Source: CAVDHB01 sp963608705 (GTDB taxonomy: Bacteria; Bacteroidota; Bacteroidia; Bacteroidales; Bacteroidaceae). Taken from it: 64,000 nucleotides of DNA. The stretch covers positions 1 through 64,000 of the forward strand of contig CAVDHB010000078.1 of the NCBI GenBank assembly GCA_963608705.1, given 5' to 3'. This document shows positions 7,400 to 17,363 of the stretch, in pieces (position 1 is the first letter of the stretch; each line of letters begins with the position of its first letter). The position numbers and the translations under genes were made by a program. The notes beneath the pieces were generated by a model. It was not told the DNA's origin. It ran no database searches and saw only the letters and a program-made list of their open reading frames with translations.

Positions 7400-8536
7400 A
7401 TGTCTTCTATCATCATAAAGAAAGTCGCAAACCGCAAAGAACTGCGCACGTTCATTCGTTTCAATTACGAATTGTACAAGGACAATCCTTATTCCGTACC
7501 TGACCTTTACAGTGACATGGTACACACATTCTCGGAGAAAAACGCCGCTTCTGAGTTTTGCGAGGCGGCTTACTTCCTTGCTTACAAAGACGGTAAGCTT
7601 GCGGGACGTGTGGCGGCGATCATTAACCGCCGTGCCAACGAGATATGGCACAAGAAGTCAGTACGTTTCGGATGGATTGACTTTGTGGACGACTCTGAAG
7701 TCAGCGCTGTTTTATTGAAGACGGTAGAAGACTGGGGCAAAGCACGGGGAATGGACACCATCGAAGGGCCGCTCGGTTTCACGGACATGGATGCGGAAGG
7801 AATGTTGGTGGAAGGTTTCGACCAGCTGTCCACTATGGCCACCATCTACAACTATCCCTACTATCCCAAGCACTTAGAGGCGTTAGGCTTCGAAAAGGCC
7901 ACGGACTGGGTGGAGTTCAAGATGGAAGTGCCGGACGAAGTGCCACGGAAGATTCACCGTATAGCCGACATTGTACGACAGAAATACGGTCTTCACGTCA
8001 AGAAGCTGAAGAACATGAAGGAAATCCGGGAGAAGAACTACGGACAAAAGATATTCGACCTCATCAATGAGGCGTATGCGCCGCTCTTCGGCTATTCCCA
8101 AATGACGCAAGGACAGATAGACCAGTACGTGAACATGTACCTGCCCATCATAGACTTGCGGATGGTCACGCTGATAGAAGACGCGCAAAACGAGCTGATA
8201 GGCGTAGGCATCTCCATGCCTTCCCTTTCCCGTGCGCTGCAAAAGGCACACGGCAAGTATTTCCCCTTCGGATGGTTTCATCTGTTGAAAGCGTTGTTCA
8301 TAAAACGTCCCAAGATACTGGATTTACTCCTGGTGGCCATCAAGCCGGAATACCAGAGCAAGGGCGTGAACGCCTTACTGTTTGACGATTTGATTCCCAT
8401 TTACATAAAACTGGGCTTCAAATACGGCGAAAGCAACCCCGAACTGGAGGAGAACAGCAAGGTGCAGAACCAATGGCAGTACTTCCACACGGAGCAACAC
8501 AAACGCCGTCGGTGCTTCATCAAAAAAATAGGATAA
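7400..8536 (+). CDS. Large acetyltransferase-like (GNAT-fold) protein
   Basis: A 378-aa cytoplasmic protein of a conserved Bacteroidetes hypothetical family with GNAT-like features. These include an N-terminal LAGRVAAIINRRANE strand segment and a C-terminal LLVAIKPEYQSKGVNALLFDDL stretch that resembles the acetyl-CoA loop of N-acetyltransferases, followed by KLGFKYGESNPELEENS. The acceptor is unknown. It begins a tight operon: its stop is 2 bp before parE. No signal peptide or membrane helix is evident. The GNAT fold is probable; activity is unproven. Confidence 0.72.
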   Translation: MSSIIIKKVANRKELRTFIRFNYELYKDNPYSVPDLYSDMVHTFSEKNAASEFCEAAYFLAYKDGKLAGRVAAIINRRANEIWHKKSVRFGWIDFVDDSEVSAVLLKTVEDWGKARGMDTIEGPLGFTDMDAEGMLVEGFDQLSTMATIYNYPYYPKHLEALGFEKATDWVEFKMEVPDEVPRKIHRIADIVRQKYGLHVKKLKNMKEIREKNYGQKIFDLINEAYAPLFGYSQMTQGQIDQYVNMYLPIIDLRMVTLIEDAQNELIGVGISMPSLSRALQKAHGKYFPFGWFHLLKALFIKRPKILDLLLVAIKPEYQSKGVNALLFDDLIPIYIKLGFKYGESNPELEENSKVQNQWQYFHTEQHKRRRCFIKKIG

Positions 8537-8538
8537 CC

Positions 8539-10458
8539 ATGGCAGAGGAATCAATCAATACCGCTTACACGGATGATAACATTCGGCACTTGGACGACAT
8601 GGAGCATATCCGTGTGCGTCCCGGTATGTATATCGGCAAGTTAGGAGACGGTTCGCATCCCGAAGACGGAATCTATGTCCTCCTGAAAGAGGTCATAGAC
8701 AACAGTATCGACGAGTTCCGCATGAACGTCGGAAAGAAGATTGAAGTTCATATAGAGGACAATCTTCGGGTGTCCGTGCGGGATTACGGACGCGGCATTC
8801 CGCAAAAGAAGCTCATCGAAGTAGTCAGCCAACTGAACACCGGCGCAAAGTACGACAGCAAAGCGTTCAAGAAGAGCGTGGGATTGAACGGAGTGGGTAT
8901 CAAAGCAGTCAATGCCTTGTCTTCCCATTTCACGGTACGCAGCTACCGGGACGGGAAAATGCGGGAAGCGTCTTTTGAGAAGGGAATATTGAAAAACGAC
9001 CATACGGAAGACACGGAGGAAGCCAACGGCACCTTCATCTATTTCGAGCCGGACAACACTTTGTTCAAGAACTACTCCTTCAGGGAAGAGTTCGTGGCCA
9101 CCATGCTGAAAAACTACACCTACTTGAACACAGGGTTGAGCATCGTGTTCAACGGAGAACGTATCGTCTCCCGTAACGGACTGGCGGACTTGTTGACAGA
9201 CAACATGTCGGCAGAACCGCTCTATCCCATCGTCCATTTGAAAGGCGAGGACATAGAAATCGCCTTCACTCATACAAATCAGTACGGAGAGGAATACTAC
9301 TCCTTTGTGAACGGACAGCACACCATCCAGGGAGGTACTCACCAGGCAGCGTTCAAGGAACACATTGCCCGGACAATTAAAGAGTTCTCTGGCAAGAACT
9401 TCGAGTTTCCCGACATCCGCAACGGTATGGTAGCGGCTATCGCCATCAATGTGGAGGAGCCGCTGTTCGAGAGCCAGACGAAAATCAAGCTCGGCTCGCA
9501 GACTATCAGCCCTGATGGCATCTCTGTGAACAAGTTCGTGGGCGATTTCATCAAGGAAAACGTAGACAACTACCTCCACAAACATCCCGACACATCGGAA
9601 GTCCTCTTGCAAAAGATACAGGAATCAGAGAAAGAACGGAAAGCGATGGCCGGTGTGGCGAAACTCGCCAGAGAACGGGCGAAGAAAGCCAACCTGCACA
9701 ACCGCAAACTCCGAGACTGCAAGATACATCTCAATGACACGAAAGGAGAGCTCAAAGAGGAAAGCAGCATCTTCATCACTGAGGGTGACTCCGCCAGCGG
9801 AAGTATTACCAAAAGCCGGGACGTGAACACACAAGCTGTCTTCTCCCTGAGAGGGAAACCGCTGAACTGTTTCGGACTCTCCAAGGAAATCGTTTATAAG
9901 AACGAGGAGTTCAATCTGCTGCAAGCGGCTTTGAACATTGAGGACGGACTGGACGGATTGCGGTACAATAAGGTGATTGTGGCCACCGATGCCGATGTGG
10001 ACGGTATGCACATCCGTCTGCTCATCATCACCTTCTTCCTGCAATTCTTCCCCGAACTGATTCGGAAAGGACACGTCTATATCTTGCAAACGCCCTTGTT
10101 CCGTGTGCGAAACCGGGACAAGAAGAACCGCAGCAAGTTCATCACCCGCTACTGCTACACAGACGAAGAGCGGGTGCAAGCCATCGAGGAGCTAAGTCCC
10201 GACCCGGAAATCACCCGTTTCAAAGGACTGGGCGAAATCTCTCCCGACGAGTTCAAGCACTTCATCGGGTCGGAGATGAGACTGGAGCCTGTCACCTTGC
10301 AAAAGTCCGACCATGTGCAAGAACTCCTTTCTTATTATATGGGTAAGAACACCATGGAGCGGCAGACTTTCATCATAGACAACCTCGTGGTGGAGGAAGA
10401 CCGACCAGAAGACGTGCTGGCGGACAGAGTGACGGAAGAGAACCTGCTGATAAAATAG
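8539..10458 (+). CDS. parE: DNA topoisomerase IV subunit B (ParE)
   Basis: A 639-aa type IIA topoisomerase ATPase subunit. Visible in order: GHKL ATPase motifs (EVIDNSIDEF, DYGRGIP, GLNGVGIKAVNALSS), the transducer domain, and a TOPRIM domain with TEGDSASG and DADVDGMHIR, ending in the FKGLGEISPDEF region. The ATG at 8539 is chosen because it begins the conserved N-terminus and lies 2 bp after the previous stop. ParE is preferred over GyrB because of length and family feel, and because Bacteroides carry a separate gyrB elsewhere; parC is not in this window. Next gene follows after 6 bp. Confidence 0.9.
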   Translation: MAEESINTAYTDDNIRHLDDMEHIRVRPGMYIGKLGDGSHPEDGIYVLLKEVIDNSIDEFRMNVGKKIEVHIEDNLRVSVRDYGRGIPQKKLIEVVSQLNTGAKYDSKAFKKSVGLNGVGIKAVNALSSHFTVRSYRDGKMREASFEKGILKNDHTEDTEEANGTFIYFEPDNTLFKNYSFREEFVATMLKNYTYLNTGLSIVFNGERIVSRNGLADLLTDNMSAEPLYPIVHLKGEDIEIAFTHTNQYGEEYYSFVNGQHTIQGGTHQAAFKEHIARTIKEFSGKNFEFPDIRNGMVAAIAINVEEPLFESQTKIKLGSQTISPDGISVNKFVGDFIKENVDNYLHKHPDTSEVLLQKIQESEKERKAMAGVAKLARERAKKANLHNRKLRDCKIHLNDTKGELKEESSIFITEGDSASGSITKSRDVNTQAVFSLRGKPLNCFGLSKEIVYKNEEFNLLQAALNIEDGLDGLRYNKVIVATDADVDGMHIRLLIITFFLQFFPELIRKGHVYILQTPLFRVRNRDKKNRSKFITRYCYTDEERVQAIEELSPDPEITRFKGLGEISPDEFKHFIGSEMRLEPVTLQKSDHVQELLSYYMGKNTMERQTFIIDNLVVEEDRPEDVLADRVTEENLLIK

Positions 10459-10464
10459 AAAGCC

Positions 10465-10929
10465 ATGCACACGAAAGCGTTATTTCCCGGCAGCTTCGAC
10501 CCCTTTACCAAAGGACACGACGACATTGTGCGGCGTGCCTTAAAGGTGGTGGACACACTGGTCATCGGCATCGGGATGAACACGAACAAGCACACCCTCT
10601 TCACCCCTGAGGAACGGTTGCGCATGATTCAAGACTTGTACAAGGACAATCCACGCATTGAAGTGAAGACCTACGGGAATCTCACCGTGGACTTTGCCCG
10701 CGAGATTGGAGCGGACTGCATGATTCGCAGTCTCCGTTCGGTGAAGGACTATGAATACGAGCTGTCCATTGCGGACATCAACCGTCGGCTTTCGGGCATA
10801 GAGACCGTCATTCTCTTCACTGACCCTTCGCTAAGCTATTTCAGCAGCAGCGTGGTAAGGGAATTGCTCTCTTTCGGGAAAGACATCACCGAGTTCCTCC
10901 CCGAAGGGATGCGTTTGATAAAGAAGTAA
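10465..10929 (+). CDS. coaD: Pantetheine-phosphate adenylyltransferase
   Basis: A 154-aa enzyme that transfers AMP from ATP to 4'-phosphopantetheine, the penultimate step of coenzyme A synthesis. It starts with the nucleotidyltransferase motif FPGSFDPFTKGHDDI (GH of the TxGH signature) and ends with the YFSSSVVREL motif that closes on ATP. Length is typical. It sits 6 bp after parE and 20 bp before the S41 protease gene, with no promoter between, so it is probably read from the common operon. Confidence 0.96.
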   Translation: MHTKALFPGSFDPFTKGHDDIVRRALKVVDTLVIGIGMNTNKHTLFTPEERLRMIQDLYKDNPRIEVKTYGNLTVDFAREIGADCMIRSLRSVKDYEYELSIADINRRLSGIETVILFTDPSLSYFSSSVVRELLSFGKDITEFLPEGMRLIKK

Positions 10930-10949
10930 AACAAATTATCGATACATAA

Positions 10950-12524
10950 ATGAAGAAACTTTCGTTCTTCGTGCTGCTCACCCTGCTTGTGGCAGGTGTC
11001 TGGGCACAGACTATCCGTCTGGGGAAAGATTCCCCCTTGCGGAAACTACAGATAGCGGAATACGCCATCAACACCTTCTATGTGGATACCGTCAATGAAA
11101 GCAAGTTGGTGGAAGACGGCATCCGGGGAATGCTCAACAGCCTTGACCCTCATTCCTCTTACTCTACCCCTGAAGAAGTGAAAGCCATGAATGAGCCGTT
11201 AGAGGGAAACTTCGACGGTATCGGCGTGCAGTTCAACATGGTAGATGATACCCTGCTGGTCATACAGACTGTGAAGAAAGGCCCTTCAGAGAAAGTGGGT
11301 ATTCTGGCGGGAGACCGTATTGTAAGAGTCAACGACTCTCTTATCGCCGGGGTGAAGATGGACCGCAACAAAATCATGAAGAAACTCCGTGGGCCGAAAG
11401 GCACACAGGTGAAATTAGGCATTGTACGCCGGGGAGTGCCCGAAGAGATGGTCTTCCACGTCGTGCGTGACAAGATTCCCGTAAACACCTTGCAGGCTTC
11501 CTACATGATTGCGCCGGGCATCGGCTATATCGCCTTTGACAGTTTCGGAGCTACCACACACGAGGAAGTGGTGAAAGCGCTGAAAGAGCTGCAAGACAAG
11601 GGGATGAAAAAGCTCATCATCGACTTGCAGGACAATGGAGGAGGCTACTTGCAGGCCGCTGTGAACATTACCAATGAGTTCTTGCAAAGGGGACAGGAGA
11701 TAGTCTATACGAAAGGACGCATCGCACCTCGTCAAGACGAGAAAGCCAAAGGGAACGGAATGTTCAAGGAAGGGCAAATCGCAGTGTTGGTGAATGAATA
11801 CACGGCTTCTGCCGCTGAAATCGTGTCAGGTGCCTTGCAGGACTGGGACAGAGCGACCATCATCGGACGACGTACGTTTGGCAAAGGACTGGTACAACGT
11901 CCCTTCGACTTGCCTGACGGCTCCATGATTCGCCTTACCATCGCCCATTACTACACTCCCAGCGGACGTTGCATCCAGAAGCCTTATAAGAAAGGAGACA
12001 AAGAGGGCTACGAGAAAGACATCTGGAACCGTTACCTCCATGGCGAGTTCACTAACTTGGACAGCATCCACTTGGACAAGTCATTGAAATACAAGACACT
12101 GGTGAAGGGCCGCACCGTCTATGGCGGAGGAGGCATCATGCCCGATGTGTTCATTCCCTTGGACACGTTGCGCTATACCAAACTACACCGTGCCATCATC
12201 AGCCGTAACTATCTGTTAGAAAACACCATCCGTTATACGGATGACCATCGCAAACAGCTGAAAACCGAATACAAGACCTTCAACGACTTCAACAAGAAGT
12301 ACACTGTGCCGCAAGCTTTGCTGGACACCATCTTCAACCAAGCCCGCAAGGCGAAGGTGAAATTCACCGAGGAAGAATACAAGAAAACCATCCCCACAAT
12401 CTCTTTGCAGATTAAGGCGCTGGTGGCCCGTGACATCTGGGATATGAACGAATACTACACCATTATGAATACCGTGAACCCCGCTGTGGAAAAAGCGTTA
12501 GAGGTTCTGGGCGGAAAGAAATAA
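10950..12524 (+). CDS. S41 carboxy-terminal processing protease
   Basis: A 524-aa exported peptidase. Residues 1-19 form a signal peptide (KKLSFFVLLTLLVAGVWAQ). A PDZ domain follows (about 80-165), then the S41 catalytic domain with the nucleophile serine in NEYTASAAEIVSGAL and the lysine in FGKGLVQ. It belongs to the Ctp/Prc type that trims or degrades periplasmic proteins. The C-terminal 100 residues are a helical, charged extension common in Bacteroidetes homologues. It lies 3 bp before miaB. Confidence 0.93.
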   Translation: MKKLSFFVLLTLLVAGVWAQTIRLGKDSPLRKLQIAEYAINTFYVDTVNESKLVEDGIRGMLNSLDPHSSYSTPEEVKAMNEPLEGNFDGIGVQFNMVDDTLLVIQTVKKGPSEKVGILAGDRIVRVNDSLIAGVKMDRNKIMKKLRGPKGTQVKLGIVRRGVPEEMVFHVVRDKIPVNTLQASYMIAPGIGYIAFDSFGATTHEEVVKALKELQDKGMKKLIIDLQDNGGGYLQAAVNITNEFLQRGQEIVYTKGRIAPRQDEKAKGNGMFKEGQIAVLVNEYTASAAEIVSGALQDWDRATIIGRRTFGKGLVQRPFDLPDGSMIRLTIAHYYTPSGRCIQKPYKKGDKEGYEKDIWNRYLHGEFTNLDSIHLDKSLKYKTLVKGRTVYGGGGIMPDVFIPLDTLRYTKLHRAIISRNYLLENTIRYTDDHRKQLKTEYKTFNDFNKKYTVPQALLDTIFNQARKAKVKFTEEEYKKTIPTISLQIKALVARDIWDMNEYYTIMNTVNPAVEKALEVLGGKK

Positions 12525-12527
12525 AGA

Positions 12528-13859
12528 ATGAAGAAACTGTTGATAGAAACCTACGGCTGCCAAATGAACGTGGCCGACAGCGAACTGGTGGCCTCTGTCA
12601 TGAAGATGGCAGGCTACGAGGTCTGCGAGAACGTGGACGAAGCAGACGCTGTCTTTCTGAATACTTGCTCCATCCGTGACAATGCCGAACAGAAGATTTA
12701 CCATAAGCTGGACGAATTGCACGCCCTGCGCAAGAAAGGACGCAAACTGCACATCGGTGTGATTGGCTGTATGGCCGAACGGGTGAAGGACGAACTCATC
12801 CACAACCACCACGTGGACTTGGTGGCCGGGCCGGACGCTTACCTGGAACTGCCCGACCTCATCGCACAAGTGGAGGCTGGCGAGAAAGCCATCAACATCG
12901 AGCTTTCCACTACGGAGACGTACAAGGACATCATCCCGGAACGCATCTGCGGAAACCATGTGAGCGGCTTTGTAAGCATCATGCGCGGTTGCAACAATTT
13001 CTGCCACTACTGCATTGTGCCTTACACCAGAGGAAGAGAGCGCAGCCGTAGCATCGAGAGTATATTGAAAGAAGTGAAAGACCTCGAGAGCCGTCACTTC
13101 AAGGAAGTCACCCTGTTAGGGCAGAACGTGGACTCTTACCACTATATAGATAAGGAGAAGGGCGAGGATATTACCTTCCCTCTCTTGTTGAGAAAGGTGG
13201 CGGAGGCTGTGCCGGGCATGAGAGTGCGTTTCACCACGCCTCATCCCAAAGACATGAGCGATGACACACTTCGTGTGATAGCGGAGATGCCCAACGTATG
13301 CCGTCATGTGCATCTGCCGGTACAGTCGGGAAGTAACCGTATCCTGAAACTGATGAACCGCCGCTATACCCGTGAATGGTATATGGACAGGGTGCGTGCC
13401 ATCCGGGAGATTATCCCCGATTGCGGTCTCTCCACCGACATCTTCTGCGGCTACCACTCCGAAACGGAGGAAGACCACCAGGAGACGATGGACTTGATGC
13501 GCTGGTGTCACTATGATTCCGCCTTCCTGTTCAAGTACAGCGAACGCCCAGGCACCTATGCCAGCAAACATTTGCCAGACGATGTGCCGGAGAATGTGAA
13601 GATACACCGTCTGGAAGAACTCATCAGCTTGCAGAACAAGCTCTCCGAGGAAAGCAACGCACGCTGTGTGGGCAAGACTTACGAGGTATTGGTGGAAGGA
13701 GTCAGCAAGCGTTCCCGTGAACAACTCTTCGGACGTACAGAACAGAACAAGGTGGTCGTATTCGACCGGGCAGGCGCGCATGTGGGCGACTTCGTGAAAG
13801 TGAAAATCAACGCTTCCACCAGTGCCACACTCTTGGGAGAACGCATTGACATCAAATAA
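12528..13859 (+). CDS. miaB: tRNA-2-methylthio-N6-dimethylallyladenosine synthase MiaB
   Basis: A 443-aa radical-SAM methylthiotransferase that adds a methylthio group to i6A37 in tRNAs. The N-terminal UPF0004 domain shows conserved cysteines in ETYGCQMN, LNTCSIR and IGCMAER, which bind one iron-sulfur cluster. The radical-SAM motif CNNFCHYCIVP follows in MRGCNNFCHYC, and a C-terminal TRAM domain ends at GDFVKVKI...ATLLGE. Length is normal. Confidence 0.97.
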   Translation: MKKLLIETYGCQMNVADSELVASVMKMAGYEVCENVDEADAVFLNTCSIRDNAEQKIYHKLDELHALRKKGRKLHIGVIGCMAERVKDELIHNHHVDLVAGPDAYLELPDLIAQVEAGEKAINIELSTTETYKDIIPERICGNHVSGFVSIMRGCNNFCHYCIVPYTRGRERSRSIESILKEVKDLESRHFKEVTLLGQNVDSYHYIDKEKGEDITFPLLLRKVAEAVPGMRVRFTTPHPKDMSDDTLRVIAEMPNVCRHVHLPVQSGSNRILKLMNRRYTREWYMDRVRAIREIIPDCGLSTDIFCGYHSETEEDHQETMDLMRWCHYDSAFLFKYSERPGTYASKHLPDDVPENVKIHRLEELISLQNKLSEESNARCVGKTYEVLVEGVSKRSREQLFGRTEQNKVVVFDRAGAHVGDFVKVKINASTSATLLGERIDIK

Positions 13860-13879
13860 CAACGAAAACATAATTAGCC

Positions 13880-14149
13880 ATGGAAAATAAAGAAAACAAC
13901 GTAGACCGCAGTAAGCTGGCCTTTGACAAGATGAACTTCATCCTCTTGGGCGCAGGCATGCTGGTAGTGATTTTAGGGTTTATCCTCATGAGCGGTTCAG
14001 GTTCGGCAGAAGGCACGTTCGACCCTGAGATTTTCAGCGCGCGCCGTATCAAGGTGGCACCTGTTGTGTGCCTTGCCGGTTTCCTGTTCATGATTTACGC
14101 CGTAATCCGCAAACCCAAAGACCACACATCCTCTAATAAAGAAGCATAA
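13880..14149 (+). CDS. DUF3098 membrane protein
   Basis: An 89-aa protein with two predicted membrane helices (about 20-37 and 60-77) around a short exposed loop (GSGSAEGTFDPEIFSARR). It matches the DUF3098 family typical of Bacteroidetes. From memory, homologues often sit between ftsX and uppP; here uppP follows after 5 bp but miaB, not ftsX, precedes it. Context suggests an envelope-related role, otherwise unknown. Confidence 0.82.
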   Translation: MENKENNVDRSKLAFDKMNFILLGAGMLVVILGFILMSGSGSAEGTFDPEIFSARRIKVAPVVCLAGFLFMIYAVIRKPKDHTSSNKEA

Positions 14150-14154
14150 GACTT

Positions 14155-14997
14155 ATGGACTTGATTCAAACTATCATCATCGCTATTGTGGAGGGACTGA
14201 CTGAGTTCCTGCCTGTTTCTTCTACTGGACACATGATTATTACCCAGGCTCTGTTAGGAGTAGAAAGTACCGAATTTGTGAAAGCCTTTACTGTCATTAT
14301 CCAGTTCGGAGCCATCCTCTCCGTTATCTGTCTGTATTGGAAACGCTTTTTCTATCCTTCGGAAGCCGCAAAGGGAGATACTTCCTATTGGAAGGCTATG
14401 TTCAATTTTTACGCCCGCTTAGTGGTCGGAGTCATTCCGGCTGTGGTGTTGGGATTGGTGTTTAATGATTTCATCGAGTCCAATCTCGGTAATGTGCATT
14501 TGGTAGCGTGGATGCTGATTATCGGTGGAGTGTTCATGCTGTTCTGCGACCGAATCTTCAACAAGGGCAGCGAGTCGACCCGTCTCACATACAAGCGGGC
14601 TTTCGTCATCGGACTGGTACAGTGCATCTCCATGATTCCGGGGGTGTCCCGTTCCATGGCCACGATAGTAGGCGGTATGTCCCAGCGGCTTACCCGCAAG
14701 GCGGCAGCGGAGTTCTCATTCTTCCTTGCCGTGCCCACGATGTTCGGCGCCACTTGTCTGGAGACCTATAAACTAGTGAAAGCCGACGGCGGTTCCCTGC
14801 TGACACAGGGCGACCACCTCTCTACCTTATTAATAGGCTCCTTAGTGGCTTTCATTGTGGCCATCCTCGCCATCAAGTTTTTCATCAACTATGTCACGAA
14901 GTACGGTTTTGCCGCTTTCGGATGGTACCGCATTATCGTGGGACTGATTATCATCATCTGCTCGCTGTGCGGAGTGGAGTTGAAAATGGTGGACTGA
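14155..14997 (+). CDS. uppP: Undecaprenyl-diphosphate phosphatase
   Basis: A 280-aa polytopic membrane enzyme that dephosphorylates undecaprenyl diphosphate to recycle the lipid carrier for peptidoglycan and other glycans; loss or gain affects bacitracin sensitivity. The two family motifs are present: EGLTEFLPVSSTGHM near the N-terminus and PGVSRSMATIVGG at about 163-175. It is slightly longer than the usual 265 residues. Coupled to DUF3098 and truB by short gaps. Confidence 0.96.
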   Translation: MDLIQTIIIAIVEGLTEFLPVSSTGHMIITQALLGVESTEFVKAFTVIIQFGAILSVICLYWKRFFYPSEAAKGDTSYWKAMFNFYARLVVGVIPAVVLGLVFNDFIESNLGNVHLVAWMLIIGGVFMLFCDRIFNKGSESTRLTYKRAFVIGLVQCISMIPGVSRSMATIVGGMSQRLTRKAAAEFSFFLAVPTMFGATCLETYKLVKADGGSLLTQGDHLSTLLIGSLVAFIVAILAIKFFINYVTKYGFAAFGWYRIIVGLIIIICSLCGVELKMVD

Positions 14998-15015
14998 CAC
15001 GTTAAGCCACAAGCT

Positions 15016-15756
15016 ATGAACTTCCAAAAAGGAGAAGTACTCTATTTCGACAAGCCCTATCACTGGACTTCCTTCGGGCTGGTGGGACGCATCCGCTGGA
15101 CTTTGTGCCAGAAACTCGGCATACCCAAGCTGAAAGTCGGTCATGCGGGCACATTAGACCCCTTGGCCACAGGCGTGCTTATCGTCTGCACGGGAAAGCG
15201 CACCAAGACTATCGACCAGTTGCAAGGACAGACCAAGGAATATGTGGCCACATTGAAATTGGGGGAGACCACCGCTTCCTACGACATGGAACATCCGGTG
15301 AACGCCACCTTTCCCACCGAGCATATCACAGAAGAGCTGATGCGGGAGACACTGAAAAAGTTCCTCGGACGTATCGAGCAAATCCCCCCAGAATACTCCG
15401 CCTGCAAGGTGGACGGGAAACCCGCCTACATCATGGCACGCAAGGGAAAGGAAGTGAAGCTGAAGCCGAAGACGCTAGTCATCGACGAGATCGAGCTGTT
15501 AGACTTCCACTTGCCCGAAGCGAAGATACGGGTGGTGTGCAGCAAAGGCACCTACATCCGCGCCCTGGCCAGGGACATCGGCGAGGCATTGCACAGCGGA
15601 GCTTACTTGACGGCTCTGAGACGCACCCGCATCGGAGACATAAGGGTGGAAGACTGCCTTGACCCCACACACTTTGAAGAATGGCTGAACAACCAGGAGA
15701 TAGAAACAGAGGATATTGACCGGCAATCCTCCCAAGAGAAGAAAGCCAGTCACTAA
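15016..15756 (+). CDS. truB: tRNA pseudouridine(55) synthase TruB
   Basis: A 246-aa enzyme that makes pseudouridine 55 in the T loop of tRNAs. The catalytic aspartate is in GHAGTLDPLATGVL (about residues 41-54); downstream conserved segments include YEYVATLKLG-like KEYVATLKLGETT, PPEYSACKVDGKPAY and CSKGTYIRALARDIG. The last 20 residues are polar and acidic. The uppP-truB-queA order supports the assignment. Confidence 0.97.
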   Translation: MNFQKGEVLYFDKPYHWTSFGLVGRIRWTLCQKLGIPKLKVGHAGTLDPLATGVLIVCTGKRTKTIDQLQGQTKEYVATLKLGETTASYDMEHPVNATFPTEHITEELMRETLKKFLGRIEQIPPEYSACKVDGKPAYIMARKGKEVKLKPKTLVIDEIELLDFHLPEAKIRVVCSKGTYIRALARDIGEALHSGAYLTALRRTRIGDIRVEDCLDPTHFEEWLNNQEIETEDIDRQSSQEKKASH

Positions 15757-15776
15757 CCACTAACCACTTTATAGAC

Positions 15777-16886
15777 ATGAAATTATCAGACTTTCGTTTT
15801 AAACTGACAGAAGACAATATCGCACTTTATCCGGGCAACCATCGTGACGCCAGCCCAGAGGCGAGGGAGAAACCCGATTACATTCCGAACCACAGGGACG
15901 AATGCCGCTTGATGGTGTTGCACAAGTCCACGGGCGACATTGAGCATAAACTGTTCAAAGACATCATTGATTACTTCGACGATGGAGATGTCTTCGTGAT
16001 GAACGATACCAAGGTGTTCCCGGCACGTCTGTACGGCAACAAGGAAAAGACCGGAGCCTGCATCGAGGTATTCCTCCTGCGGGAACTGGATGCGGAGCAG
16101 CATTTCTGGGATGTGTTGGTAGACCCGGCACGGAAGATACGTATCGGCAACAAGCTCTATTTCGGAGAAGACGACTCCATGGTGGCCGAGGTGATAGACA
16201 ACACCACCTCCAGGGGACGTACCCTGCGCTTCCTGTACGACGGCCCGCACGACGAGTTCAAGAAAGCCCTCTACGCTTTGGGGGAAGCTCCCATCCCTTA
16301 CGCCATCAAGGACAAGAGGGGTTGCCTGCCGGAAGACCTCGAATGGTTCCAGACCATCTACGCCAAGCATGAGGGAGCAGTCACGGCACCCGTGTCAGGA
16401 ATTCATTTCTCCCGTGAGCTGATGAAGCGGATGGAAATAAAAGGCATTGACACCGCCTTCCTCACGCTCCATGCCGGACTGGGCAACTTCCGTCCCATCG
16501 ACGTGGAAGACCTCAGCAAGCACAAGACCGACAGCGAGGAAATGTTCATCACCAAAGAATGCTGTGACAAAGTGAACAAAGCCAAAGACGCCGAACACAA
16601 GATTTGCGTTGTCGGCACCACCTCCATGCGTGCCGTGGAGACGGCTCTCGGCACGGACAACCGACTGAAGGAGTTCGAGGGATGGACAAGCAAGTTCATC
16701 TTCCCACCTTACACCTTCGGACTGGCCGACGCCATGGTGGCCAACTTCCAAGCGCCCATGTCCACCTTGTTAATGATGATAGCCGCTTTCGGTGGATACG
16801 AGAATGTCATGCACGCCTACAACGTGGCCTTGAAAGAGGGCTACCTCTTCGGCGCATACGGAGACGCCATGCTTATCGTGGACTGA
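15777..16886 (+). CDS. queA: S-adenosylmethionine:tRNA ribosyltransferase-isomerase QueA
   Basis: A 369-aa enzyme that transfers and rearranges the ribose of S-adenosylmethionine onto 7-aminomethyl-7-deazaguanine at tRNA position 34, giving epoxyqueuosine. Conserved segments seen are VFVMNDTKVFPARLYG, YAKHEGAVTAPVSGIHF, FLTLHAGLGNFRPI, VVGTTSMRAVET and FIFPPYTFGLADAMVANF. It is the only queuosine gene in the window. FolK begins 3 bp later. Confidence 0.97.
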   Translation: MKLSDFRFKLTEDNIALYPGNHRDASPEAREKPDYIPNHRDECRLMVLHKSTGDIEHKLFKDIIDYFDDGDVFVMNDTKVFPARLYGNKEKTGACIEVFLLRELDAEQHFWDVLVDPARKIRIGNKLYFGEDDSMVAEVIDNTTSRGRTLRFLYDGPHDEFKKALYALGEAPIPYAIKDKRGCLPEDLEWFQTIYAKHEGAVTAPVSGIHFSRELMKRMEIKGIDTAFLTLHAGLGNFRPIDVEDLSKHKTDSEEMFITKECCDKVNKAKDAEHKICVVGTTSMRAVETALGTDNRLKEFEGWTSKFIFPPYTFGLADAMVANFQAPMSTLLMMIAAFGGYENVMHAYNVALKEGYLFGAYGDAMLIVD

Positions 16887-16889
16887 AAA

Positions 16890-17363
16890 ATGAATAAAGT
16901 GTACCTTGGCTTAGGCTCCAACCTGGAAGACAGGGAGGGAAAGCTGACACAAGCCATCCGAGAGATACAGGAGAAGATCGGGGACGTGGTTTCCCGGTCT
17001 TCTTTTTATGACACCGCCCCGTGGGGATTCGTGTCTTCCCATCGCTTTCTGAACGCCGTCATCGAGGTAGACACCTCGCTTGCCCCACAAGCGTTGCTTG
17101 CCGCCACACAGGCGATTGAACGGGAACTGGGACGAAAGACCAAGACCACGGAAGGCTACGAAGACCGTCCCATCGACATAGACATCCTTTATTATAACCA
17201 ATCCGTCTTGAAAGAAGAGGACTTGATTATCCCGCATCCGTTACTTCAAGAACGAGACTTCGTACTACGTCCTCTCTTGGAGATAGCCCCCTTGTGGGAA
17301 CATCCCCTGTTACACAAAACCACGCAAACATTATGGAAAGAATGGCAAGAGAGAAACCACTAA
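16890..17363 (+). CDS. folK: 2-amino-4-hydroxy-6-hydroxymethyldihydropteridine pyrophosphokinase
   Basis: A 157-aa HPPK, which moves pyrophosphate from ATP to the pterin in folate synthesis. The start YLGLGSNLEDREGKL, a central FLNAVIEVDT and the catalytic RPIDIDILYYN (two metal-binding aspartates), then PHPLLQERDFVLRPL, are all present. Its 3' end overlaps the M15 peptidase start by about 30 bp, suggesting translational coupling. Confidence 0.96.
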   Translation: MNKVYLGLGSNLEDREGKLTQAIREIQEKIGDVVSRSSFYDTAPWGFVSSHRFLNAVIEVDTSLAPQALLAATQAIERELGRKTKTTEGYEDRPIDIDILYYNQSVLKEEDLIIPHPLLQERDFVLRPLLEIAPLWEHPLLHKTTQTLWKEWQERNH